A DNA stretch of 64,000 nucleotides from NCBI RefSeq assembly GCF_030269545.1, contig NZ_BSTN01000009.1, positions 1-64,000 of the forward strand, read 5' to 3'. Made by a program: the position numbers and the translations under genes. Below are positions 17,750 through 26,043 of the stretch, in pieces. Numbering within the stretch: position 1 is the first letter of the stretch; each line of letters starts with the position of its first letter. A model generated the notes under the pieces. The model had not been told where the DNA came from. It was given only the letters and a program-made list of their open reading frames with translations, and did not search any database. The stretch comes from Actinomadura sp. NBRC 104425. GTDB taxonomy: Bacteria; Actinomycetota; Actinomycetes; Streptosporangiales; Streptosporangiaceae.

Positions 17750-18946
17750 ATGTCCGGCACGATCGGCGAACGCCTCAGACGCGCCCGACGCGAACACGGC
17801 ATGACCCAGGAGGACCTCGCACGCGCCGCCGGTGTCAGCGTCGACCTGATCTCCAAACTCGAACAAGGCCGCCGCGAATCGGCACGCATCACCACACTGG
17901 CAAAACTCGCCAACGCCCTCGACCTGGAAATCTCCCACCTGCTCGACAAACGCGACCGCCTCGGCCCCGACCGCGACGGCGGCAGCGTCCTGGCAGTTCG
18001 CAACGTGCTCCTGTCACCCTCCCTCCTCCCGGGAATGGACACCGACGACGACGACACACCGACACCACTCGACGAACTCGAACGATCGGTATCCCGGGCA
18101 TGGGACCACTACTGGGCAGGCGCCTTCGGCGAAGTCCTCACCGCCCTCCCCGGCCTCATCGGCGAGGCCCGCGCCACCCACACGTCCCTCGGCGCACCCG
18201 CCGTCCGCCCGTTGGCACTCGCCTACGCGCTGGCGTCCAACCTCATGGCGCAGATCGGACGGACGGACCTCGGTCTCGTGGCGGCCGAGCGGGCCATCAC
18301 GGTGGCGCACACCGGCGACGACATGCTGCTGTGGGCCACCATGCACGCCGAGTACGCGTGGGTCCTGCTCCACCAGGGCCGCTACGCCGAGTCGGAGAAG
18401 GTCGCCGCCGACATGGCGGCTCGCATCGAGCCGTCGTTCGGGGACGGCGAGAAGGAGATCGCCGCGTGGGGCAATCTCCTCATGACCGCCGTCGCCCCGG
18501 CCGTCGGTCAGGACCGCACCCCCGAGGAGTATCTGCGGCTGGCCGGAGCGGGCGCCGAGAGGCTGGGGCGTCGTGTGCGCGTCTATCACACGTCCTTCGC
18601 CCCGCCCACCGTGGCGATGCAGGCGACATACGCCTACAGCGTCCTGAAGAAGCCGGCTGAGGCGCTGAAGGCCGCCAAGCGGATCCGGCCGCCGTCCAAG
18701 GACCATCCGGGCGATCTACGAGGCATCTCGTGGGGCGCGCACCTGATGGACGTCGCGCAAGCCCACTTCGACGCCGGACGCCTCAATGCGGCTACAACGA
18801 CGCTGCTAGAGGCCCAGCAGGTGTCACCGGTGTGGTTCCGGCACCAGCGAATCGCCCAGGCCTTGGTCAGAGACATCCGCGAGACAGAGAAGCGCCTGAG
18901 CCCGGCGACCCGCAGGCTGACCAGGGCGCTCGGCGTCGATGACTAG
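17750..18946 (+). CDS. XRE-family regulator with a TPR-like C-terminal region
   Basis: A 398-residue protein with an N-terminal Cro/C1-type helix-turn-helix (residues 1-65: RRAREHGMTQEDLARAAGVS, then LISKLEQGRR). A linker rich in Asp is followed by about 300 helical residues with Ala/Leu-rich repeats resembling tetratricopeptide helices (LALAYALASNLMAQIGR, YAWVLLHQGRYAESEKVAADM). Such regulators are common in actinomycetes and may respond to peptides or proteins. AGGAAAGG precedes the ATG by ten bases. It interrupts the selenium genes, lying between selB and selD, and two small unknown genes follow on the same strand. No functional link to selenium is evident. Confidence 0.82.
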   Translation: MSGTIGERLRRARREHGMTQEDLARAAGVSVDLISKLEQGRRESARITTLAKLANALDLEISHLLDKRDRLGPDRDGGSVLAVRNVLLSPSLLPGMDTDDDDTPTPLDELERSVSRAWDHYWAGAFGEVLTALPGLIGEARATHTSLGAPAVRPLALAYALASNLMAQIGRTDLGLVAAERAITVAHTGDDMLLWATMHAEYAWVLLHQGRYAESEKVAADMAARIEPSFGDGEKEIAAWGNLLMTAVAPAVGQDRTPEEYLRLAGAGAERLGRRVRVYHTSFAPPTVAMQATYAYSVLKKPAEALKAAKRIRPPSKDHPGDLRGISWGAHLMDVAQAHFDAGRLNAATTTLLEAQQVSPVWFRHQRIAQALVRDIRETEKRLSPATRRLTRALGVDD

Positions 18947-19104
18947 GACAATGCGCTTCTGATCGGCAGCTGAGGTCACTTTGAGTAGGACATGGTGCCC
19001 TAGCGTGACCGGATGCGGACGGTAAGAACCGCACAACCTGCCCCTGGTGTTCCCGGCGCGTCACCGTGAGTCTGTGATGTGTGACGCAGTGCATCTCTTC
19101 AGCC

Positions 19105-19383
19105 ATGGCCGCCGCGTCTGCGGGACGCTGGTCCGGCTCGTCCGCCGAGAAGGCACGCGCGTGGAACGAGATCCGCGTGCGGATCGAGTACGAGCTGATG
19201 CGGCGCTTCCCCGGGGCGATCACGGGCTACGGCGACTACAGCCGGGAGTGGTTCATCTTCGACCTCGCGGGCCGGACGTTCTACGCCCCGACGCCCGAGC
19301 AGCCGGCCTACCGGGTCATGCACACCTGGCGGCAGTCGGCGGGTGCGGTGGCGAGACCGGGGGTGCGCGGCTGCGATGGGTGA
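19105..19383 (+). CDS. small protein of the FPG/aromatic type, unknown function (first of a pair)
   Basis: A 92-residue protein without a recognised domain. Its core reads RIEYELMRRFPGAITGYGDY then REWFIFDLAGRTFYAPTPEQ. The start is uncertain: ATG 19105 is used, but an in-frame GTG at 19081 would add eight residues and neither has a clear ribosome-binding site. It overlaps the next gene by eight bases. The Arg-x-Phe-Pro-Gly pattern followed by aromatic residues recurs in that next protein, so the two look like diverged paralogues. The pair sits downstream of an XRE regulator. Confidence 0.6.
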   Translation: MAAASAGRWSGSSAEKARAWNEIRVRIEYELMRRFPGAITGYGDYSREWFIFDLAGRTFYAPTPEQPAYRVMHTWRQSAGAVARPGVRGCDG

Positions 19384-19573
19384 CGTCTCGCGGATCAAGG
19401 CGGCGCTCCGGGACGAGTTCCCCGGGTGGTCGATCCTCTACACGGACCGGCGTCGGTGGTGGGCCACGCGCGGCCCCAAGCCGGGCGAGCAGGTCAACAA
19501 CGGCGAGTCGGCGCTCGACGCCGACACCCCCGAGGAACTGCGCCGGTTACTGCTGAAGGTCAGCGACAACTAG
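19376..19573 (+). CDS. small protein of the FPGW/WWATR type, unknown function (second of a pair)
   Basis: A 65-residue protein with the pattern IKAALRDEFPGWSILYTDRR, then RWWATRGPKPGE, and a C-terminal acidic helix DADTPEELRRLLLKVSD. It begins with ATG inside the end of the preceding gene. I recall similar short actinomycete proteins often lying near XRE regulators, but no function is known. Codon use matches its neighbours. Confidence 0.65.
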   Translation: MGDVSRIKAALRDEFPGWSILYTDRRRWWATRGPKPGEQVNNGESALDADTPEELRRLLLKVSDN

Positions 19574-19618
19574 ACACCGGGGCCCCGGGACCGTAGGGCG
19601 CCGGCCGGGACCCCGGTC

Positions 19619-19654
19619 GGCGGCGGCGCGGCCCCTTCCCACCGCGCCGCCGCC
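19619..19654 (+). terminator. terminator after the small-protein pair
   Basis: A perfect 13-bp stem GGCGGCGGCGCGG/CCGCGCCGCCGCC with a ten-base loop lies 45 bp after the stop. Confidence 0.75.
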
Positions 19655-19970
19655 ACCTTCGCCGACCGCGCCCCTCAGAGGCCCCCTCAGCTGCCCCCAC
19701 CAGCCGACCGACCGCCGCTTCGAAGCACGTCCGAGCTTCTGATCGGAACGCGATACCGGCCCAGGTCACATGCGCGCCGCCGCATTCGGGGGCCCGCGTC
19801 CGCACACGGCACCGGCCGCCACACGCCACCGCCGCCACCCAGCACATGCCGCAGTGCCGGGCGGTGACTCCATCACGACGACGCCTGTGACGGTGTCTCA
19901 ACGGCGCCGACTTACTCTCCCTGCAGTCGCTCGGCCCCGCCCCTGCCCGCGAGAAGAGACGCCGCGGCGC
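19655..19970. other. gene-free stretch
   Basis: About 316 bases with no convincing reading frame on either strand. The codon pattern is lost and no repeat or RNA gene is seen. It separates the small-protein pair from the oppositely oriented CxxC protein gene. Confidence 0.5.
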
Positions 19971-20234
19971 TCAGGTAGGCGATTCCCCCGAGCACGCCGG
20001 GCACGGGATCTGCTGCAAGGTGCGGGTCACCACAAGCCCAGCGCCAAGGCAGACCCGGCAGCCCGGGAAGTTCGCCGTGCCGACATCCGCCCAGACCGGC
20101 GGGGGCTCCGAAGGGGGCCCGCTGTCATCGCCGACGTAGCCGCGTCCACCGCAGAAGTTGCACGCCAGCACCAGCGGCCCCATGCGCTGCTCGCCCGAAC
20201 CGCCGCAGTCCGGGCAGTCGAGACGATCACTCAC
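19971..20234 (-). CDS. small CxxC (DnaJ-zinc-finger-like) protein, unknown function
   Basis: An 87-residue protein with four CxxC pairs: CPDCGGSG, CNFCGGRG, CRVCLGAG and CPACSGE. This spacing recalls the CxxCxGxG zinc repeats of DnaJ and suggests two zinc-binding knuckles. The GTG at 20234 overlaps the TGA of an upstream open frame (GTGA), implying translational coupling; an upstream GTG at 20273 would give an N-terminally longer version. Third-position GC is high, which supports coding. Similar proteins occur in actinomycete accessory regions. No partner or substrate can be named. Confidence 0.6.
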   Translation of the reverse strand: MSDRLDCPDCGGSGEQRMGPLVLACNFCGGRGYVGDDSGPPSEPPPVWADVGTANFPGCRVCLGAGLVVTRTLQQIPCPACSGESPT

Positions 20235-20341
20235 TCCTGACCCGACCCCTTCCACGCAGAGCACGGACGCCACTCACGTTGAGCCTTCTTGGTGTCGTTC
20301 TCATGCCACCACGCAGCGGCCCGGGCATCCGTGTGATGCCG
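20231..20341 (-). pseudogene. open frame without a start codon, coupled to the CxxC protein gene
   Basis: Thirty-six codons on the minus strand run open after a TGA and end in a TGA that overlaps the GTG start of the CxxC protein gene. The encoded segment (AAAWWHENDTKKAQREW and then RPCSAWKGSG) has protein-like composition, but no ATG, GTG or TTG is in frame. It may be the 3' end of a small gene whose 5' part was lost or frameshifted. Confidence 0.35.
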
Positions 20342-20647
20342 TCACCCGCCCGCTCATCATCACCCACCCCGACAGCCAGGTGAAGGCGAGTAAGAGAAAA
20401 TCCGGGCGGTCCCGTACGTGCGGGTGTCGGTCACACGGAGAACCGTGGACGCCCACCAGTACGTCTTGCTCATCGGTCTGACACCCAGAGTGTTCCGTGT
20501 GCGTGTTCGCCGGAAGACGGCGGATCGGTGCCCGGGTCGGCACTTCGGGGTGGGTGGCCCTGCAGGCGCGGCCCACCCGGCGGTGGGCCGGCTACCGGCT
20601 GGGCGCGCGTCCCTGACTCCTGGGAGCCGCTCGCCTATGGTGGGCGG
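20342..20647. other. gene-free stretch upstream of the epimerase gene
   Basis: About 306 bases in which no frame looks coding on either strand. It probably holds the promoter of the downstream epimerase-like gene, but no clear -35/-10 pair was found. Confidence 0.45.
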
Positions 20648-21529
20648 ATGAGGGTTGCGGTGACGGGGGCGTCCGGGTTGATCGGGACGGCGCTGGTCCG
20701 GAGCCTGGAGGCGGATGGGCACCGGGTGGTGCGGCTGGTCCGGCGGCAGCCCGCGGGCCCCAGGGAGATCTCGTGGCAGCCGGGCGGCACGCTCGACGCT
20801 GAGGCGCTGGCCGGTGTGGACGCGGTGGTCCACCTGGCCGGGGCCGGGATCGGCGACCGCCGGTGGAGCGCCGCCTACAAACGGGTGATCCGCGAGAGCC
20901 GGGTGCGCGGGACGCGGACCGTCGCGGAGGCCGTGGCGCGAACGCGTCCGCGCGTGCTGGTGTGCGGGTCGGCGATCGGTTTCTACGGGGACACCGGCAC
21001 CCGCGAGGTGGACGAGACCGCACCGGCGGGCAGCGGGTTCCTGGCCGGTGTGGTCCGGGACTGGGAGGCCGCCGCGGCACCGGCCCGGGAGGCGGGCGTC
21101 CGGGTGGTGTTCGCGCGCACCGGGCTCGTGTTGGGACGGGGCGGGCTGGTCGGCAGGCTGCTGCCGCTGTTCCGGCTGGGCCTGGGCGGCAGGCTCGGCG
21201 ACGGGCGGCAGTGGATGAGCTGGATCTCCCTTGACGACGAGGTGGCGGCGCTCCGGTTCCTCCTGGAGGGCGATCTGGAGGGTCCCGTCAACCTGACGGG
21301 ACCGCGGCCGGTGACCAACGCCGACTTCACTCGGGCGTTGGCGCGGGCCGTGGGGCGTCCGGCGGTGCTCACGGTGCCCGGGACGGCGCTGCGGCTGGCG
21401 CTCGGGGAGTTCGCGGACGAGGGGGCGCTGATCAGCCAGCGGGTGCTGCCCCGCAGGCTGGAGGAGGCGGGGTTCGCCTTCGGGCACCCCGACGTGACCG
21501 CCGCCCTTGCAACCGCCATATCCCCCTGA
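20648..21529 (+). CDS. TIGR01777-type NAD-dependent epimerase/dehydratase family protein
   Basis: A 293-residue extended short-chain dehydrogenase-like protein. The Rossmann dinucleotide motif GASGLIGTAL is at residues 7-16, followed by VVHLAGAGIGDRRW. The characteristic IRESRVRGTRTVAEA and the active-site region SAIGFYGDTG come next. The C-terminal DUF1731-type part contains WISLDDEV and the ending QRVLPRRLEEAGF. This layout is that of the YfcH/SulA-like TIGR01777 family, whose physiological substrate is unknown. A hairpin follows 12 bp after the stop. Confidence 0.88.
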   Translation: MRVAVTGASGLIGTALVRSLEADGHRVVRLVRRQPAGPREISWQPGGTLDAEALAGVDAVVHLAGAGIGDRRWSAAYKRVIRESRVRGTRTVAEAVARTRPRVLVCGSAIGFYGDTGTREVDETAPAGSGFLAGVVRDWEAAAAPAREAGVRVVFARTGLVLGRGGLVGRLLPLFRLGLGGRLGDGRQWMSWISLDDEVAALRFLLEGDLEGPVNLTGPRPVTNADFTRALARAVGRPAVLTVPGTALRLALGEFADEGALISQRVLPRRLEEAGFAFGHPDVTAALATAISP

Positions 21530-21541
21530 CCGGCGCACAGG

Positions 21542-21572
21542 TGCCCGGCCGCTCCTCCGGCGCGGCCGGGCA
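21542..21572 (+). terminator. terminator after the epimerase gene, also facing selC
   Basis: A ten-bp perfect stem TGCCCGGCCG/CGGCCGGGCA with an 11-base loop lies between the epimerase stop and the 3' end of selC. It could stop transcription from both sides. Confidence 0.7.
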
Positions 21573-21597
21573 TCTGCCGTGCGGGGAAGGTTCGCAG

Positions 21598-21690
21598 CGG
21601 AGGCGGACGGGAATCGAACCCGCCTGTCCGAGGACCTCGGACACCGCGACTTTGAAGGTCGGGGGGGCCACCAGGCACCCAGACGCCTCC
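21598..21690 (-). tRNA. selC: tRNA-Sec (anticodon UCA)
   Basis: Reading the minus strand from 21690, a 93-nt tRNA can be folded. The acceptor 5' strand GGAGGCG pairs with 3' CGCCTCC, with discriminator G at 21598. The anticodon loop is CTTCAAA with UCA at 21655-21653, a long extra arm is present (GTGTCCGAGGTCCTCGGAC), and the T-arm carries GGTTCGATTCC. The CCA end is not encoded. Length, UCA anticodon and long variable arm identify tRNA-Sec. It lies 50 bp upstream of selD on the opposite strand. Confidence 0.93.
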
Positions 21691-21740
21691 AGCACCGGCG
21701 CATACCCGGGCCGGCGGCCATCACACAGAAGGGGGAGCAG

Positions 21741-22748
21741 ATGACGACGACCGGAGGGACCGTCCGGCTCACGCGGTATGCGCGGGGCGGCGGGTGCGCG
21801 TGCAAGATCCCGCCCGGTGAGCTCGAGGACGTGGTGGCCGGGCTGGCCGCCGCGCCCGCCGCGTCCGGTGCGCAGGTGCTCATCGGGTTGGAGACCGGCG
21901 ACGACGCGGCCGTGGTGCGGGTGGCGGACGACGGTCCCGCCGTGGTGGCGACGGCGGACTTCTTCACCCCCGTGGTGGACGACCCCTACGACTGGGGGCG
22001 CATCGCCGCGGCCAACGCGCTGTCGGACGTGTACGCGGTGGGCGGCCGTCCCCTGGTGGCGGTGAACCTGCTGGCGTGGCCGCGGGACGTGCTGTCGTTC
22101 GACCTGGCGCGGGAGGTGCTGCGCGGGGGGCTGGACGTCGCCGCGGAGGCGGGCTGCCATGTGGGCGGCGGGCACAGCGTGGACGACGCCGAACCCAAGT
22201 ACGGGATGGCGGTCACGGGCGTCGCCGACCCCGAACGGCTGCTGCGCAACGACCGGGGCCGCGCCGGGCTGCCGCTGTCGCTGACCAAGCCGCTCGGCAT
22301 CGGGGTGCTCAACAACCGGCACAAGGCGACGGGCGAGGTGTTCCCGCAGGCCGTGCAGGCGATGGTCACGCTCAACCGGGACGCCGCGGAGGCCGCGCTG
22401 CGGGCGGGCGTCGAGTGCGCCACGGACGTGACCGGGTTCGGGCTGCTGGGGCACCTGTACAAGCTGGCGCGGGCGTCGGGCGTCACGGCCGTCGTCGACG
22501 CCTCGGCAGTCCCGTATCTGGACGGCGCGTGGCAGGCGATGCGGGACGGGTTCGTCAGCGGCGGCACGCGGCGCAACCTGGCCTGGGTCGCCCCGCACAC
22601 CGACTTCGGGAATGCCGACGAACAGACGCGGCTGCTGCTGGCGGACGCGCAGACGTCGGGCGGCCTGCTCGTCGCGGGTGAGATCCCCGGCGCGCCCGTG
22701 ATCGGCGAGCTGGTGCCCCGGCGGGAGCACGTGCTCGTCGTCCGGTAG
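21741..22748 (+). CDS. selD: selenide, water dikinase SelD
   Basis: Makes selenophosphate, the selenium donor for SelA, from selenide and ATP; 335 residues. The catalytic loop reads GGGCACKIPP near residue 17, with cysteine (not selenocysteine) at the active-site position and the essential Lys three residues later. The Mg/ATP-binding segments GDDAAVVRV and VATADFFTPVVDDPYDWG, the block AANALSDVYAVGG, and the later GGGHSVDD are all present. GGGGGAG precedes the ATG at 21741 by five bases. It ends four bases before the convergent fdhA stop. Confidence 0.96.
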   Translation: MTTTGGTVRLTRYARGGGCACKIPPGELEDVVAGLAAAPAASGAQVLIGLETGDDAAVVRVADDGPAVVATADFFTPVVDDPYDWGRIAAANALSDVYAVGGRPLVAVNLLAWPRDVLSFDLAREVLRGGLDVAAEAGCHVGGGHSVDDAEPKYGMAVTGVADPERLLRNDRGRAGLPLSLTKPLGIGVLNNRHKATGEVFPQAVQAMVTLNRDAAEAALRAGVECATDVTGFGLLGHLYKLARASGVTAVVDASAVPYLDGAWQAMRDGFVSGGTRRNLAWVAPHTDFGNADEQTRLLLADAQTSGGLLVAGEIPGAPVIGELVPRREHVLVVR

Positions 22749-22752
22749 GGCG

Positions 22753-25700
22753 TCACACCTCGGTGCCGGTGGCGCCGGTGATGCCGGCGCGCCGGCGGTA
22801 GGAGCGGACCAGGGCCGCGGCCTGCGGGCCGCGCGGGCGGCGGCCCGGGCGGATGTCGCAGGCGATGGCCTTGCTCTCCTGGATGTGGGTGTTGGGGTCG
22901 AGCGCCATGTGGAGCAGTTCGTTGGCGGCGTCGCCGGTGCTGTAGCCGTTGGGGCCCCAGTGGTAGGGCAGGCCGATCTGGTGCAGGGTGCGGCCGTCCA
23001 CCGTCAGCGGCGTCATGCGTTCGGTGACCAGGACGCGCGCCTCGATCACGTTGCGGGCGGAGATGATGGTGGCCCAGCCCAGGTGCTCCAGGCCGCGTTC
23101 GCGTGCCAGTTCCGGGGACACCTCGCAGAAGAACTCGGGTTGGAGTTCGGCGAGGTAGGGCTGCCAGCGCGACATGCCTCCGGCCGTGTGGTGCTCGGTG
23201 AGCCGGTACGTGGTCGCCACGTACGGGTACACGGGCGACCCGACGGGCTGGTAGCGGTTGTCGGGGTGCGGGGACGGCAGGTGCCGTGCGGGGTTGCGCT
23301 GCTGCCTGTAGAGCGGGTTGGTGAACGGCGAGTCCTGGGGTTCGTAGTGGGCGGGCAGGGGGCCGTCCACGAGTCCGGTGGGCACGTACAGCCACGCCTT
23401 CCCGTCGGCCTGCATGATGAACGGGTCGTCGCCGGCGAGCGCGTCGGCGGCGCGCGCGCCCTCCGGGGGCGTGTAGCCGGGGGGCCTGTCGGGGACGAAG
23501 TCGGGCACGTCGTGGCCCGTCCAGCGGCCCTGGGCCGCGTCCCACCAGACGAGGGCCTTGCGTTCGCTCCACGGCCTGCCGTCCGGGTCGGCGGACGCGC
23601 GGTTGTAGAGGATGCGGCGGTTGGCGGGCCACGCCCAGCCCCATTCGGGGGCGACCCAGTTCTGGTCGCGGCCGGGTTTGCGGCGGGCGGCCTGGTTGAC
23701 GCCTTCGGCGCGGACACCGCAGTAGATCCAGCAGCCGCAGGAGGTGGAGCCGTCGTCGCTCAGCTCGGTGTAGGCGCTGAGCGGGCGGCCGTCGGCGGCG
23801 CGGCCGTTGATCTCGGCGAGGACGGCCTCGGCGTCGGGTTCGGCGTTCTCCCCCTTGACCGGGTAGTCCCAGGTCAGGTCGAGGATCGGACGGTCCATCT
23901 CGTCGGTGGACCCGGCGAGCGCGGCGCGGACGAGGCGGCCGAGGTGGTAGGCGAACCACAGGTCGCTGCGCGCCTGGCCGGGCGGTTCGACGGCGGCGTG
24001 GTGCCACTGCAGCATGCGCTGGGTGTTGGTGAAGCTGCCGTCCTTCTCGGTGTGCGCGGCGGCGGGCAGGAAGAACACCTCGGTGGCGATGTCCTCGGTG
24101 CGCAGCTCGCCGGTTTCGATCTCCGGGCCGTCCTTCCACCAGGTGGCCGATTCGATGAGGGAGAAGTCGCGCACGACCAGCCAGTCGAGGTTCGCCATGC
24201 CGAGCCGCTGCATCTTGGCGTCGGCGGACCCGACGGCGGGGTTCTCTCCGAGCAGGAAGTAGCCCTTGCAGACGCCGTCGAGCTGGGCCATGACCGTCTC
24301 GTAGGTGCTGTGGGAGCCGGTCAGGCGGGGCAGGTAGTCGAAGCGGTAGTCGTTGGCTGCGGTGGCGGCGTCCCCCCAGTACGCCTTGAGCAGGCTCACC
24401 ATGTAGGCGCGCATGTCGCCCCAGAAGCCCTTGCGCGCCGCCTCGGCCTGCACGTAGGTGTCGAGGTCTTCGTGCTCGTGCGCGTGCGGCATGGGCAGGT
24501 AGCCGGGCAGCAGGTTGAACAGGGTGGGGATGTCGGTGGAGCCCTGGATGGAGGCGTGCCCGCGCAGCGCCAGGATGCCGCCGCCGGGGCGTCCGATGTT
24601 GCCGAGCAGCAGCTGCAGGATCGCCGCCGCGCGGATGTACTGGACGCCGACGGTGTGCTGCGTCCACCCGACTGCGTAGGCGAAGGCGGTGGTGCGGTCC
24701 CGCCCGGAGTTGCCGGTGATCAGGTCGCAGACGGTGCGGAAGACGTCCTGCGGGACGCCGCAGACGCGTTCGACCATCTCCGGGGTGTAGCGGGCGTAGT
24801 GCCGTTTGAGCACCTGGAACACGCAGCGGGGGTGCTGCAGCGTCGGGTCGCGTGGGGGGTAACCGGCGGCGATGGGGAAACCGCCGGATCCGGCGGTCTC
24901 GCCGCGCGCCGCCTCCGCGACCTCGGGCCCGCCGCCTTGCGTGCGCCGGTCGTACTCCTGGTCGCGCTGTCCCGCGGCCGCCTGCACCTCCAGGCCCGCG
25001 TACTGCCAGGTGGCGTTGTCGTAGGCGCGGCTGCCGGGGTCGAAGCCGGAGAACAGGCCGTCGAGGTCTTCTGTGTCGCGGAAGTCCTCGCGCAGGATGA
25101 CCGGCGCGTTGGTGTAGGCGACGACGTAGTCGCGGAAGTAGGCGTCGTTGCGCAGGACGTGGTTGATGATGCCGCCGAGGAAGGCGATGTCGCTGCCCGC
25201 GCGCAGCGGCACGTGCACGTCGGCCATGGCGCTGGTGCGGGTGAACCGCGGGTCGACGTGGATGACCTTGGCGCCGCGGGCCTTGGCCTCCATCACCCAC
25301 TGAAACCCGACCGGATGGCATTCGGCCATGTTCGAGCCCTGGATGACGATGCAGTCGGCGTTGGCCAGGTCCTGCTGGAAGGTGGTGGCGCCGCCGCGTC
25401 CGAACGAGGTCCCCAGACCGGGAACGGTGGAGGAGTGTCAAATGCGCGCCTGGTTCTCGATCTGTATCGCGCCCAGGGCGGTGAACAGCTTTTTGAGGAG
25501 GTAGTTCTCCTCGTTGTCGAGCGTGGCGCCGCCGAGGGAGGCCAGGCCGAGCGTCCGCCGCACCCGCCTGCCGCCGACCTCCCACTGCCAGCCGGCGCGG
25601 CGCGCCGCGATCACCCGGTCGGCGATCATCTTCATGGCGGTGTCGAGGTCGAGGTGCTCCCAGTCGGTGCCGTAGGGGCGCCGGTACAGCACCCTGTGCT

Positions 25701-26004
25701 CGCGGGCCGGGCCGGTGGTGAGCTGGAGGCTGGCCGACCCCTTGGGGCACAGGCGGCCGCGGGAGACGGGCGAGTCGGGGTCGCCCTCGATCTGGGTGAC
25801 CTTGCCGTCCTGGACGTAGACGTTCTGTGCGCAGCCGACCGCGCAGTACGGGCACACCGACTTGACGACGCGGTCGGCGGTGGTCACGCGGGGGTCGAGC
25901 CGTTCGCTGCGGCGGCTCTTGGCCGCGGCGCCGCGTCCCAGCGGGTCGTCGCCGGTGAGCTGCCGGTAGACCGGCCAGGACTCGATCCATGTGCGGACGC
26001 CCAT
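22753..26004 (-). CDS. fdhA: formate dehydrogenase catalytic subunit, selenoprotein (Sec189, UGA)
   Basis: Molybdenum/tungsten bis-MGD formate dehydrogenase alpha subunit, 1083 residues including selenocysteine. The frame is continuous except for one TGA (minus strand 25440-25438) at codon 189, in the context QARI-U-HSSTVPGL. This is exactly where FdnG/FdoG-type enzymes carry Sec (Sec196 in E. coli). The N-terminal [4Fe-4S] motif CPYCAVGC (Cys51, 54, 58) with CPKG (Cys86) is intact. No Tat signal is visible, so the enzyme probably faces the cytoplasm. Downstream of the UGA lie GSNMAECHPVGFQW and the MGD-binding regions. It follows nrfD by 39 bp in the fdhB-nrfD-fdhA operon. It is not a pseudogene: codon bias is uniform on both sides of the UGA and all sel genes are nearby. 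Confidence 0.95.
25409..25425 (-). promoter_or_regulatory. SECIS-like hairpin downstream of the fdhA UGA
   Basis: On the mRNA strand, 12 nt after the UGA, GUUCCC pairs with GGGGAC around the loop GGUCU: a 17-nt stem-loop. Published E. coli fdhF/fdnG SECIS upper stems are also 17 nt, begin about 11 nt after the UGA and expose a GGUCU-type loop. The similarity in size, distance and loop is seen directly; SelB binding is inferred. Confidence 0.82.
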
Positions 26005-26043
26005 GTCAGTCCCTTTTCTACTCTTTCGTCGGTCTGGTGGCTG

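Noticed and set aside
25438..25440. fdhA as a pseudogene with a nonsense mutation
   Set aside because: The stop is TGA at the known Sec position, a SECIS-like hairpin follows, and selA, selB, selC and selD are all nearby.
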